DNA of 64,000 nucleotides from Caulobacter hibisci (GCF_016135805.1 NZ_JADWOX010000019.1:1-64000); one strand, 5' to 3'. Shown: positions 36,423-45,136, counted from the first letter of the stretch. Notes: a model not told the origin generated them from the sequence alone. Translations and numbers: made by a program.

Positions 36423-36866
36423 TTAGCGCGCCCCTCGCTCGTCCGCCATGGAATCCGGCGCCGCTTGCTCGTTGATCCGCACGGTCTGGGACAGCTTGAT
36501 GGCCAGGGCCCGGCCGCGCTGGGCGGCCTGGCGCTCGGCCCGGCGGCTCTCAGGGCCACATTCGGGATAGGCGGCCTGGGCCGCGGCGTAGCCGCCGTTG
36601 AAGCGGTCGCGCAACTGGCCGTCGAAGGCCTGGTCGGCCTGCTCCACCTCGGTCAGCCGCACCATGCGCGCCCGCCAGAACTGGTCGCCGATCCCTTCGC
36701 AGGCCTGGCGCAGGGCGTGGCTCTGGCCGATGGCGTAGGCCAGGTCCAGCAGTCGCTGGCGCTCGGCCGGTCCGCGGTCCTGGGCGGTCGCAAGCCCGGG
36801 CGCAAGCGATGGCGCGACCGCCAGCAGGGCGGCGAAAAGCAAGGCGGCGGGGCGGGCGGCGGGCAT
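36423..36866 (-). CDS. TIGR02301-like secreted protein
   Basis: The 147-residue protein has a signal peptide (ALLFAALLAVAPSLAPGLATA) and the family pattern LAYAIGQSHALRQACEGIGDQFWRARM, followed by FNGGYAAAQAAYPEC with conserved cysteines. I recognise the TIGR02301 alphaproteobacterial periplasmic family, whose function is unknown. It follows the SPFH gene region in the same direction as the previous operon, 64 bp away. Confidence 0.82.
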   Translation of the reverse strand: MPAARPAALLFAALLAVAPSLAPGLATAQDRGPAERQRLLDLAYAIGQSHALRQACEGIGDQFWRARMVRLTEVEQADQAFDGQLRDRFNGGYAAAQAAYPECGPESRRAERQAAQRGRALAIKLSQTVRINEQAAPDSMADERGAR

Positions 36867-36936
36867 GACGCCACTATCGCCCGAAGCCCCGCGCCTGTCA
36901 TCGCCGCGCCCGCGTCGAGCGAACACAACCCAGGGA

Positions 36937-37028
36937 CTATCCACAGCCGCGCTTGCCTCTTTGGAGTCGAAACTTAGACTCTTCAGGGCCTTGCTATCGA
37001 CAAGGATCGGGATCAGGCTTGTGGATAA
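36937..37028 (+). promoter_or_regulatory. DnaA-box and GANTC cluster upstream of a small gene
   Basis: A near-consensus DnaA box (CTATCCACA, 36937-36945) and a perfect one on the minus strand (TGTGGATAA, 37020-37028) frame two GANTC sites, GAGTC (36964-36968) and GACTC (36977-36981), which together form an inverted repeat. It lies in the 213-bp gap between a minus- and a plus-strand gene. GANTC methylation by CcrM and DnaA both control cell-cycle timing in Caulobacter. Confidence 0.6.
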
Positions 37029-37079
37029 GTCAGGGGCGGCGAGAAACGACCACTCCGACAGAGAAAGGGAGGACGTGTC

Positions 37080-37289
37080 ATGGCCGAAGTGCATTACGGC
37101 GTCGTCCAGGTGGGCGACCGGTGGACCATCATCGGCGACCAGCTCCGGTTCGGGGCCTATCGCAGCCGCCGGGAAGCCGAACAGGCCGCCGTGCGCCTGG
37201 CCGAACAGGCCACAGGCGTCGGCATACCGGTGCGCATGCACCTGCAGGACGAGACGGGCCAGCTTCACAGGCCCACCCTGCTCAGTTGA
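37080..37289 (+). CDS. Small DUF2188-like protein
   Basis: The 69-residue protein resembles DUF2188-like proteins: a beta-sheet start (VHYGVVQVGDRWTIIGDQLRFGAYRSRREAEQAAVRLAEQA is a two-part beta/alpha pattern) with SRREAEQ helix, and short tail. GGGAGG lies 8 bp before the ATG. The function is unknown. It is divergent from the TIGR02301-like gene across the DnaA/GANTC cluster and is 96 bp ahead of a Crp/Fnr regulator. Confidence 0.72.
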   Translation: MAEVHYGVVQVGDRWTIIGDQLRFGAYRSRREAEQAAVRLAEQATGVGIPVRMHLQDETGQLHRPTLLS

Positions 37290-37385
37290 CGCCTATCCGG
37301 TTGAAGGCGCGCGAGGGACCGCACGCAACGAAAGGTCCTCTCCGCGCGCTTTAACGGTGAGCAAGCGCCGCCGTTGGATGCCGTC

Positions 37386-38156
37386 ATGGCCGATTCCGCA
37401 GAACTGACCGATCGCGACCCCCGCGCCGAGCGGGTGCATCACGCCTATGCCGGCAACCGGCTGTTGCTGGCCATGCCTGAAGAGGCCCGCGCGGCGCTGA
37501 AACCGGCCATGTCGCTGACCGCCCTGTCGCGCGGCACGGTGCTGTTCGACGTCGGCGAGGACGTGCGCAGCACCTATCTGCCCTGCCGGCCGACCATGGT
37601 CTCGCTGCTGGTCGTCACGCCCGACGGCCGCGAGGTCGAGGCCGCCACCGTCGGCTGGGAGGGCGCCCTGGGCGGCGTCGTCAGCGGCGGGCTGAAGCCC
37701 GCCTACGGCCGGGCGGTGGTCCAGGCCCCCGGGCCGGCCTTCGTCGTGCCCACAGCGCGGCTGGACGAGATGCGCCAGCGCTTTCCGGCCCTGGGCGACC
37801 TCTTCACCCGCTACGCCGACTCCATGATCGCCCAGATGATGCAATCGGTGGCCTGCAACGCCCTGCACACCATCGAGCAGCGCTGCTGCCGCTGGCTGCT
37901 GGCCGCCCACGACCGGGCCGGCGAGGACATCGTGCGTCTGACCCAGGAGGCCCTGGCCGACATGATGGGCGTGCAGCGCACCACCGTCACCGCCGCGGCC
38001 AAGGTGCTGCAGGCCGACGGGATCATCCAGACCCGCCGCGGTCGAGTCGAGATCCTCGACCGCCGCAAGCTGGAGCGCCGGGCCTGCGAATGCCACGGCC
38101 AGGTCGAGGCCCATTTCAGGAAGCTGCTGCCGGAGGTGGCGGCCAGCGCCGGCTGA
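37386..38156 (+). CDS. Crp/Fnr-family transcriptional regulator
   Basis: The 256-residue protein has an N-terminal cyclic-nucleotide-binding fold (LTALSRGTVLFDVGEDV to about residue 150) lacking the cAMP phosphate-binding arginine-serine pattern and the FNR cysteine cluster, and a C-terminal helix-turn-helix (TQEALADMMGVQRTTVTAAAKVLQADGII). The ligand is therefore uncertain. I use the ATG at 37386; a TTG at 37374 is in frame. It converges on the PI-PLC gene, 4 bp apart. Confidence 0.9.
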   Translation: MADSAELTDRDPRAERVHHAYAGNRLLLAMPEEARAALKPAMSLTALSRGTVLFDVGEDVRSTYLPCRPTMVSLLVVTPDGREVEAATVGWEGALGGVVSGGLKPAYGRAVVQAPGPAFVVPTARLDEMRQRFPALGDLFTRYADSMIAQMMQSVACNALHTIEQRCCRWLLAAHDRAGEDIVRLTQEALADMMGVQRTTVTAAAKVLQADGIIQTRRGRVEILDRRKLERRACECHGQVEAHFRKLLPEVAASAG

Positions 38157-38160
38157 GGCC

Positions 38161-39498
38161 TCAGCTCGGGTATCCGAAGTTCGAGGCGATGATCATCTCG
38201 ACGGGACTGGCCATGCCGAGCGTGGTCTGGAAACTACGCTCCTCGTAGTCGAACAGGCACCAGCCCAAGGACGACGGGCGGTTGGAGTCGATATAGGCTA
38301 CCACCTTGTCCTGGATGTAGACGCCCAGCAGCGCCAGCTGGGTGGCGCTGGCGAAATCGATCAGCAGGCCGTCGGCCGGCTTGAAGGCCTGGGCCTGGAC
38401 GAACAGGCCGAACTTCTCGACCTCGGCATTGCCGATCGGCAGATCCTTGTACTGGTCCTGGACGTACAGCGGGAAGGGACGCTTGGGCGGTTTGGGCGGC
38501 AGGCCGGCGCCCGGCGTGTTGTCGGGCATGGCCAGCGGGATGCCGAAGTCGTCGTTCTCGATCTGCGTGACGATGGGCTGGGCCAGCTGCGGCTGGCGCT
38601 GCGGATCGATCAGGTCGGGGATGATCCGGTCGATCAGGTAGACCTTGCCGCGCACGTTGGCCAGCGACCGCATCTGGCCGGACAAGGGCGCGATGCCGTA
38701 GCTGCCCAGCAAGCCCAGCAGCGTGTCGAGGACGCTCGGCAGGTCGGTGTCGGCGACGCCGTTCTGATCGTCGATCTTCAGCGACATGGCGACGACTTCC
38801 GACGGGTTGCGGCTCAGGAAGTCGCTGCAGGTCGCCAACAGCTCGGCCAGCGGCTCGTAGACGTGGAAGTCGAAGCCGAGCCCGTGGTCGCCGTGGCAGG
38901 TGTTGAAGCTGTAGGTGTCGCCGCCCGTCGGCGAGACCGTGGGCACGATCTGCAGTCGCACGTCCAGCAGGCGCACGCCGCCCTCCAGCTGGTCGCTGAT
39001 CGTCCGGTCGTGGCAGGAATAGAAGGTGGTCCAGGTCTCGTTGATGGCGGCGCTGTCGTGGGTGCCGGGAATGTTGATGGCGCTCAGCAGCGTCTCGCCG
39101 GGAATGTGCTTCATCCAGGCGGCGGGCTCGATCAGCTCGAAGGTCAGGATGTCGGTCGCGCTGTCGTCGGCCGACCAGTAGAGGTAGCCGTCACTGTCGG
39201 GACCCCGCAGGTGGCGGTCGGGTGCGCTCTTCAGCGAGATCGACTTGTCGTCGTTGTAGAGCACCGGTGCGTACCAGGTCGAGCCCAGGCCCCAGCCGGC
39301 GTAGTTGTTGCGGCCTTCTCCCAGCCAGCGGTCGTTCTCTTCCTTGGCCAGGTAGAGGTCGTGGTCGCGATAGGTCCACTTGACGGCCGAAGCCTCGCTC
39401 GTCGACTGGAACAGGTAGAGGGTATTTTCGTAGCTGCCCAGATAGCCGGCGAAGGCGCCGGTGGCGCGGGTGTAGCACTTGACGGTGCGGTAGTTCAT
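38161..39498 (-). CDS. PI-PLC X-domain-like phospholipase with N-terminal domain
   Basis: The 445-residue protein has an N-terminal beta-rich domain of about 130 residues (possibly beta-trefoil), then a phosphatidylinositol-specific phospholipase C X region with the two catalytic histidines, H147 in NIPGTHDSAA and H202 in NTCHGDHG, and the LDVRLQ strand. No signal peptide is visible, unlike secreted bacterial PI-PLCs. It should cleave a phosphodiester in a glycerophospholipid or similar. AGGGG lies before the ATG at 39498. It is monocistronic. Confidence 0.9.
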   Translation of the reverse strand: MNYRTVKCYTRATGAFAGYLGSYENTLYLFQSTSEASAVKWTYRDHDLYLAKEENDRWLGEGRNNYAGWGLGSTWYAPVLYNDDKSISLKSAPDRHLRGPDSDGYLYWSADDSATDILTFELIEPAAWMKHIPGETLLSAINIPGTHDSAAINETWTTFYSCHDRTISDQLEGGVRLLDVRLQIVPTVSPTGGDTYSFNTCHGDHGLGFDFHVYEPLAELLATCSDFLSRNPSEVVAMSLKIDDQNGVADTDLPSVLDTLLGLLGSYGIAPLSGQMRSLANVRGKVYLIDRIIPDLIDPQRQPQLAQPIVTQIENDDFGIPLAMPDNTPGAGLPPKPPKRPFPLYVQDQYKDLPIGNAEVEKFGLFVQAQAFKPADGLLIDFASATQLALLGVYIQDKVVAYIDSNRPSSLGWCLFDYEERSFQTTLGMASPVEMIIASNFGYPS

Positions 39499-39609
39499 GG
39501 CGAGCCCCTGAGCCTGGCGCCCCATGGCCAAGCCGTCGGACCCTAGTCGCAACCCCTGCGCGCCCTGTGTGAAAATCGTCACTTCAGGCTGCATTTTGCG
39601 AAGTTCGCC

Positions 39610-40575
39610 TCAGGCGAGCAGCTTCGCTGTGCGCCGAATGGCGGTTTCTGCCTCCGCCACCAGGCTGGCCACGATCTCGCCGGCCGGGCGCACGTCGCTG
39701 ATGCCGCCGGCGCTCTGGCCCATGGCCAGGCACGAGCGGTCGGGGTCCAGGCCCTCGGTCTGGCCGCCGATGCCGCCCAGCACCCCGGCCTGGACGCTGG
39801 CCATGGCCTGCAAGGGGAACGGCTGGATCTCGCCCGGCCGGCCTTCCCAGTCCTCGACGTATGGGTTGGCCTTCACCCGCATGGGCTTGCCGGAGTAGCA
39901 GCGGGTGCGGACGGTGTCCTCGTCGCGGGCGGCCAGGATGGCCTCCTGGTAGACCGCGCCGGCATGGGCCTCGGCGCTGGCGATGAAGCGGGTGCCCATC
40001 CACACACCTTGCGCGCCTAGGGCCAGGGCGGCCGCCAGACCGCGCCCGTCGTGCAGGCCGCCGGCGGCGATCACCGGGATGTCCACCGCCTCCACCGCCT
40101 GGGCGACCAGCGGCAGGGTTCCGACGAGGCCCGTGTGGCCGCCGCCTTCGCCGCCCTGGCAGATCACCGTGTCGCAGCCGGCGTCCCGGGCCTTCTGGGC
40201 GTGGCGCACCGTGCCGCAGACCACCATCACCTTCAGCCCCGCATCGTGCAGCCGCGCCAGGATCGGCGAGGGCACGCCCAGGCCGGCGATGAAGGCGCTG
40301 GCCCCCTCCTCGATGATCACCTCGACGCTGGCGGTCAGGGCGTCGGGCGTGGCGGCCAGCAGGTCGACGCCGAACGGCCGGTCGGTCAGGGCCTTCACCT
40401 GCCGCATCTGCGTCCGGATGAAGTCGGGCGAGGTTCCGGCCATGCCCAGCACGCCATAGCCGCCGGCGTTGGAGACGGCCGCCGCCAGCGGCGCGTAGGA
40501 CACCCCGCCCATGCCGGCCAGCAGGATGGGGTGGTCGATCCCCAGCAGGTCGCAGATCGGCGTGCGCAGGGCCAT
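39610..40575 (-). CDS. Nitronate monooxygenase-like FMN enzyme (NPD family)
   Basis: The 321-residue TIM-barrel protein shows the 2-nitropropane dioxygenase/nitronate monooxygenase pattern: LGIDHPILLAGMGGVSYAPL at the N-terminus, ICQGGEGGGHTG for FMN phosphate binding and PVIAAGGLHDGRGLAAALALGAQGVWMGTRF. It oxidises nitronates or acts as an FMN-linked enoyl reductase-like enzyme; the substrate is uncertain. GGGAGA lies before the ATG at 40575. Confidence 0.92.
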   Translation of the reverse strand: MALRTPICDLLGIDHPILLAGMGGVSYAPLAAAVSNAGGYGVLGMAGTSPDFIRTQMRQVKALTDRPFGVDLLAATPDALTASVEVIIEEGASAFIAGLGVPSPILARLHDAGLKVMVVCGTVRHAQKARDAGCDTVICQGGEGGGHTGLVGTLPLVAQAVEAVDIPVIAAGGLHDGRGLAAALALGAQGVWMGTRFIASAEAHAGAVYQEAILAARDEDTVRTRCYSGKPMRVKANPYVEDWEGRPGEIQPFPLQAMASVQAGVLGGIGGQTEGLDPDRSCLAMGQSAGGISDVRPAGEIVASLVAEAETAIRRTAKLLA

Positions 40576-40749
40576 GGCGGCGTCTCCCTTGGTCGGCCCT
40601 CTGGTCTGGTGGACGGGGCCCTTGGGATCAGAGTGCGCCCCTCCGCAGGGGCGGCAAGCGTGCCGCGAGGGCATGATGCAAGTGTTTACTCACTTACGTT
40701 GAGCGTGTATGGAATTCGAGTGCGCTTTTGCGGCGACTGGGAGGCCGGC

Positions 40750-41835
40750 ATGAACGGGGCGCCTGGACGGATCGGACGAGGCGCGGCCTTGGCCGCGCTT
40801 GCCACCACCCTGCTCGCGGCGAGCGCGGCCCAGGCGCTGGCGGGGGAGGCGACGATCGGCGAGCTGGTCGGCCTGACCCCGGCCCAGGTGCGCGCCCGGC
40901 TGACCGGCGCGCCGGCCGACACGCCGATGGAGCGCGGTTTCGAGGTCGCAGAGGACGGCGGAACGACCGCCTATCTCACCCTCGACCAGCTGCTGTCCGA
41001 CCCCCGGCAGGCCCGCCAGCGGGCGGTCTGGCGCACCTATGGCGAGGCCCCGCGCGATCCCGAGACCCCGGTCTGCCGTTCCCGCCTGGCCTCCGGCCCG
41101 GCGACCCTGACCGTGGGCGATCCGGTGCTGGCCTTCCGCGACGGCCGGCTGGCCGGGGCGCTGCGGCCGGCCAGGCGCGCCGCCAAGCCGCCGGCCCCGT
41201 CCCTGGACGACCGCGAAGCCTATTTCCGCTGGACCCGCCAGGCGACGCCCAGCCCGTTCGTCGCCGCCTTCGGCCAGTTGCCGCTCGAGGACGGCGAGGC
41301 CTTCCTCGGGCGCTGGTCGCGGGGCCGTCTCGACCCTGCCGAGCGGCTGTCGGTCGACTGCGCCCCGTTGCCCCGGCCGGTGATCGCCGCGCCGGCCAAG
41401 GACCGGGTGCGAGGCCTGACCCACAGCGACATGCAGGGCCTGGCCCTGCTGCCCTTCGCGGTGAAGCTGCCGGGCATGAACCGCGACCGGGCGCGGGCCC
41501 GCGAGCGCGGCGCGGCCACACTGGCCGGCCTGGCGGTCGGCATGCGCCTGCCCCAGGGTCCGGCCGCCTTCGCGCGCGGCCAGGACGGCCTGCGCTGGCA
41601 GGCCTCGGCGCGGCCGGGCTATGGCGTGCTGACCATCGACCTGGGCGGCTGGCCGACCCGCAACCTGTCCGACAAGCGCGACGCGGCCCTGGTCGGGGTG
41701 CACGATGGCGTGGTGGAGTGGATCTCGACGCCGGACAGCCCTGGCCCGCCGGCCAACCTGCTGTGCATCGACGCCCAAGGCCAGGCTGGCGAGCCGCGTC
41801 GCGGCTGCCACGGCTGGGGGATTTATCGGCCTTAG
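40750..41835 (+). CDS. Secreted protein of unknown function
   Basis: The 361-residue protein has a signal peptide (ALAALATTLLAASAAQALA) and a mature part that I do not recognise. It has four cysteines, including a C-terminal pair near LLCIDAQG and RRGCHGWGI. GGGAGG lies just before the ATG at 40750. Upstream is AAGTG-N6-CACTT (about 40681-40696), a possible operator. Confidence 0.8.
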   Translation: MNGAPGRIGRGAALAALATTLLAASAAQALAGEATIGELVGLTPAQVRARLTGAPADTPMERGFEVAEDGGTTAYLTLDQLLSDPRQARQRAVWRTYGEAPRDPETPVCRSRLASGPATLTVGDPVLAFRDGRLAGALRPARRAAKPPAPSLDDREAYFRWTRQATPSPFVAAFGQLPLEDGEAFLGRWSRGRLDPAERLSVDCAPLPRPVIAAPAKDRVRGLTHSDMQGLALLPFAVKLPGMNRDRARARERGAATLAGLAVGMRLPQGPAAFARGQDGLRWQASARPGYGVLTIDLGGWPTRNLSDKRDAALVGVHDGVVEWISTPDSPGPPANLLCIDAQGQAGEPRRGCHGWGIYRP

Positions 41836-41842
41836 GCGGGCC

Positions 41843-41980
41843 TCAGCGGTCCTCGTCGAGGATCCGCTCGGGGTCCAGTTCCGGCGTCCAGAAGCAGGCG
41901 GCCATGCTGGCCAGCATGACGGCCAGCATCGCCAGGAAACCGCGCGGTGGGGCCAGGCCGACGATGTCTTGCGGGGTCAT
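41843..41980 (-). CDS. Small membrane peptide (45 residues)
   Basis: The 45-residue frame (MTPQDIVGLAPPRGFLAML, then AVMLASMAACFW, then an acidic tail ending ILDEDR) has a GAGGAA/AGAGAG site before its ATG and one hydrophobic segment (about residues 14-31). The cysteine near residue 29 could also be read as lipobox-like. It lies between convergent and tandem genes and its coding status rests on the ribosome-binding site and hydrophobic pattern. Confidence 0.5.
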   Translation of the reverse strand: MTPQDIVGLAPPRGFLAMLAVMLASMAACFWTPELDPERILDEDR

Positions 41981-42090
41981 CTCTCTCGTTTCCTCGTGAG
42001 CCGATGTCCCGATCTGACGTCAGGACTGCCGGTCACGGAAGAAGCGTCTCACTGAAGCCAGGGTTCGACAAGTCCTCATTTTTCAAAGGG

Positions 42091-42699
42091 TTATTCTGGA
42101 CTTGCGGGTCCAGGATTGGGCGCGCCGGCTTTCGCCCTGCTGCCGCTCTTGGCGCTGGGATGGTGAGCCAGCAGTCCGGCGCCGAGCGTCATGGCGACGA
42201 AGCCCAGGACGAAGGCGGCCAGCAGCGAGAGGCGCATCTGGTTGACGGACCGCGGCGTCCAGACCTGTTCCGGATCGTAGAGGGCGTCCCGCAGCAGATC
42301 GAGATTGGTGACATGTTCAGCTTCGGCCCTCAGCTCGGGTCGAAGCTCGCTGCCGACGATGGCCCGGACGACTTCACTCCGACCGCCGAGCTCGATCGAG
42401 TCCTGCACGACGAACTGGCTGTAGAGCCAGAGGTATCCGGCCACGCCGCACGAGCCGAGCACCAGCAAGGCCACGCCCGCCAAGCCGCGCCGACGGCGAT
42501 CGGGCCGATCGGTCGACGCATTCGCAAAGAACGTCGTCAGGATCGCGACCGCGCAGAAGAGCGTGGCGACCTTGCCGGCCGACGTGGGCCAGGGAGGCTC
42601 GAGATCGGCCGCCCACAGACCGAGCGGGCCGGCTCCGGCCGCTATGGCGGCCGCCGCCCAGATCGATTTGAACGAGCTTAGATAGTCTGTGAGCTTCAC
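42091..42699 (-). CDS. Four-helix membrane protein of the caspase-like operon
   Basis: The 202-residue protein has four hydrophobic helices (about residues 13-33, 40-60, 69-95 and 155-180), a periplasmic or cytoplasmic loop with RSEVVRAIVGSELRPELRAEAEHV, and a basic C-terminus. I do not recognise the family. Its GTG start overlaps the stop of the upstream coiled-coil gene by 4 bp (GTGA), so it is the last gene of a three-gene operon. Confidence 0.83.
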   Translation of the reverse strand: MKLTDYLSSFKSIWAAAAIAAGAGPLGLWAADLEPPWPTSAGKVATLFCAVAILTTFFANASTDRPDRRRRGLAGVALLVLGSCGVAGYLWLYSQFVVQDSIELGGRSEVVRAIVGSELRPELRAEAEHVTNLDLLRDALYDPEQVWTPRSVNQMRLSLLAAFVLGFVAMTLGAGLLAHHPSAKSGSRAKAGAPNPGPASPE

Positions 42700-43409
42700 G
42701 GGTTGGGCGCCTGCATTGGCGTCAGCCGCTTGCGGGTGGGATCCGAGATCACCAGCACGAACTCCTCGTACCCAGGCGCGCCGGCCCGTGCGGGGTTCAC
42801 CCTGAACACATAGCGGCCGATGCGCATGCGCTCGCCGTCGCTGTAGGACGACCACTCCGTCGAACGCTGCCTGTGCTTCTGAGCGCTCATGTAGTGCAGC
42901 GTCGCGTCCGTCACGGAGGTCGAGATGGACGTCGTCACGGCGATGCTGCTCGGGGCCCGGGAGCTCAGCACGGTCTTGGCTGCACGGGCGTCGGCGTCCG
43001 CTCTGGCGACGGCGTCGGGGTCAAGGGCGCCTGCGGACGTCTTGCGGGCCACCGCCAGGGCCAGGTCGAGCTCGGAAAGGGCGTCGTCCCGAGCGTCGAC
43101 GGCGATGCCGAGCATCTCGGCCTTCACCTCGGCCGCCGCCGGGTCGCGCTCGGCCTTCTGCTTGCGCATCTTCGCGATCTGCTGGTCGAGGGCCTGGATA
43201 TCCTGGGCCAGCTGGGTCGCATGAGGGTCGGCGAACGGCCCGGTCGTGCTGATCTCGACCGTGTCTCCCGTCCCGCCCTTCAGCACGATGGTGTCGGCAG
43301 GCGGCTTGGCGCTCAGGGGCGAGGCCACGCCCAACAGTGCGCAGACGGCGATCGGGAAGACCAGGGGCTTGCCTCGCTTGGCGCCCCATCCTCGGCTGCC
43401 GATGTTCAC
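42696..43409 (-). CDS. Secreted coiled-coil protein of the caspase-like operon
   Basis: The 237-residue protein has a signal peptide (PLVFPIAVCALLGVASPLSA), a strong coiled coil (about residues 65-155, LAQDIQALDQQIAKMRKQKAERD and following) and a C-terminal beta-rich domain (IGRYVFRVNP ... EEFVLVISDPTRKRLTPM). I do not recognise it. The start is GTG at 43409, overlapping the caspase-like gene's stop (GTGA); its own stop overlaps the next gene's GTG. The signal peptide and coiled coil suggest a periplasmic adaptor. Confidence 0.83.
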   Translation of the reverse strand: MNIGSRGWGAKRGKPLVFPIAVCALLGVASPLSAKPPADTIVLKGGTGDTVEISTTGPFADPHATQLAQDIQALDQQIAKMRKQKAERDPAAAEVKAEMLGIAVDARDDALSELDLALAVARKTSAGALDPDAVARADADARAAKTVLSSRAPSSIAVTTSISTSVTDATLHYMSAQKHRQRSTEWSSYSDGERMRIGRYVFRVNPARAGAPGYEEFVLVISDPTRKRLTPMQAPNP

Positions 43410-44569
43410 GTTCCGGGTCCTCCAACGATGAACAAGGGCCTTGCGGCGTCCGCGTCCGTCGCCACCATGGAGACTTGTTGGGTCCGGCCAAGGCGCTGCA
43501 TTTCAGGGATCTGCGACAGGTAGTCGTCGGCCATCGTCTTGGTGGCCTCGAACCAGTCCTGCACCGAAATGACCTGTCGCCCGCCGACCTGGGCCTTCAG
43601 CGCCTTCGCCCGCGCGGCCACGGCGCATTGGTTCGCAAGCGGCAGCACGCTCATGGTCGAGGCCAATTCCCGATGAATGTCGCCGCGCGCCTCGGGCGGG
43701 GGGAGGCCAAGGCCGAGCCTGGTCTCCTTTACGACCTCGACGTGCTGGTCGGCAGTCGCGCTCGCCGTCCAATGCCATGCATACTGTCCAGGCGCGGCGG
43801 ACTGCACCAGGACCAGGCCGGGAGTCGCGGCGAACCTCGCCGGCGCGGATGGCGCCGCGCCGCGGGTGTTCTGGCAGGTGTCGAAGATGAGGAGCGCGCT
43901 GTGCGTCGCCTCGCCAGGCGCGTTCCCGGCCAGAAACGCCTTAACGGCGTCGACGACGTCGCCATAGGCTATCCACGTGGACGGCGCGTCGACCGAGGCG
44001 TCGCCCGGCAGGAAGCTGGGTCTCCCGTCCGCGCCAAGAAGTCCGTGCGCGGCGACGTAGATCACGAGGCGTACGCGGCCTTGGGTCTGCCGCATCTTCT
44101 CCGCGTCCGCGATCGCGGTCGCCAGCGCGCCGAGGATGGCCGCGCGCCGGATAAGGGCGTCGGAGCCGCCGCTTCCGTAGCCCATCACCCTCACGACATT
44201 GGAGGGATCGGCGCTGGTCTTCGGCAGCCGGCTGGTGGGAATGATGTCCGTGAGGCGCGCGTCGGCGTAGGCGCTTGGGCCTGTCAGTTCGCCGGCCCGC
44301 GAGAAGATGCCGGCAAAGAGGCTCGCGCCGATGAAATGGGCCGGTGTCGAGATGACCCCCGCGCCCGGCTGGTAGTTGCTGATCCCTATGAACAGGCCGA
44401 CCGTGGGTTCCGCGAGCGCGACATCCTTGACCGGGCAGTCGGGGACATTGCTCCGGATATAGATCGGCGAGCCGACGGTCGTGGTCTCGCCGTAATAGGC
44501 CGTGCAGGACGAGAGCAGGGGCAGAACGCCGCCGGACGCGAGCAGGGCAAGGCATCGACGCCGCAGCAC
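43406..44569 (-). CDS. Caspase-like (metacaspase family) lipoprotein
   Basis: The 387-residue protein begins at a GTG (GGGAG upstream) with a lipoprotein signal: hydrophobic segment then LLSSC with C22 as the predicted acylated cysteine. The peptidase C14 fold follows: TVGLFIGISNYQ (the usual first strand), catalytic H175 in VIYVAAHGLLG, and catalytic C232 in LLIFDTCQNTRG. It would be anchored to the periplasmic side of a membrane and cleave after specific residues. It heads a three-gene operon with GTGA overlaps. Prokaryotic caspase-like genes are often regulatory or defence-linked; no partner typical of known systems is next to it. Confidence 0.9.
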   Translation of the reverse strand: MLRRRCLALLASGGVLPLLSSCTAYYGETTTVGSPIYIRSNVPDCPVKDVALAEPTVGLFIGISNYQPGAGVISTPAHFIGASLFAGIFSRAGELTGPSAYADARLTDIIPTSRLPKTSADPSNVVRVMGYGSGGSDALIRRAAILGALATAIADAEKMRQTQGRVRLVIYVAAHGLLGADGRPSFLPGDASVDAPSTWIAYGDVVDAVKAFLAGNAPGEATHSALLIFDTCQNTRGAAPSAPARFAATPGLVLVQSAAPGQYAWHWTASATADQHVEVVKETRLGLGLPPPEARGDIHRELASTMSVLPLANQCAVAARAKALKAQVGGRQVISVQDWFEATKTMADDYLSQIPEMQRLGRTQQVSMVATDADAARPLFIVGGPGT

Positions 44570-44704
44570 GGGGTTGCTCCCAACACCAATTGGCGAAGTC
44601 TAGCAGTCTCTGGCGCGATCCTGAACCATAAGTTGACAGGGCGGCCGGTGGCGTCTCTGGCGTGTTGCAAGCGCCTCTGTACGGCTTGGGCGCATCCGCC
44701 CCAC

Positions 44705-45136
44705 CTATCGCCCAAACAGCGCGTAGGTCTGCTCGATGACCTGCCGCGTCAGGTCCCACTCCACCGCCGCCATCGCCTCCTCGCGGGTGAAGAACCGGGC
44801 GTCGGCGGCGTCGTCGCCGGGCACGGGCTCGCCGCCGGTCCATTCGGCGGCGTAGTCGAACATCACGAAGTGGCGGGTGGTCTCGCCGGTCTCGCGCGAG
44901 GTGAAGACGCCGTCGACGACATCAATGAGGCCCAGCAGCCGGGCCTCGACGCCCGTCTCCTCGCGCAGTTCGCGCAGGGCCGCCTGCTCCGCCGTCTCGC
45001 CGAACTCGATGCGCCCGCCCGGCAGGCTCCATTGGCCCAGGCGGGGCGGGGTGCCGCGCTTGATCAGCAGCACCTCACGCCCCCGCAGGCAGATGACGCC
45101 GGCGGTGGGAGAGGGGGTCGGGGCGGGGGTGTTCAT
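44705..45136 (-). CDS. NUDIX hydrolase
   Basis: The 143-residue protein has a full NUDIX box, G(x5)E(x7)REUxEExGU, seen as GRIEFGETAEQAALRELREE, followed by TGV. It hydrolyses a nucleoside diphosphate linked to X; MutT/ADP-ribose-type substrates are likely but unspecific. The ATG at 45136 overlaps the patatin gene's stop by 4 bp (ATGA). Confidence 0.93.
   Translation of the reverse strand: MNTPAPTPSPTAGVICLRGREVLLIKRGTPPRLGQWSLPGGRIEFGETAEQAALRELREETGVEARLLGLIDVVDGVFTSRETGETTRHFVMFDYAAEWTGGEPVPGDDAADARFFTREEAMAAVEWDLTRQVIEQTYALFGR

Noticed and set aside
42091..44569. A CRISPR or known CBASS/type III defence association for the caspase-like operon
   Set aside because: No CRISPR repeat, cyclase, Cas gene or effector partner of a described system is visible nearby, so the finding is left as an unassigned operon.
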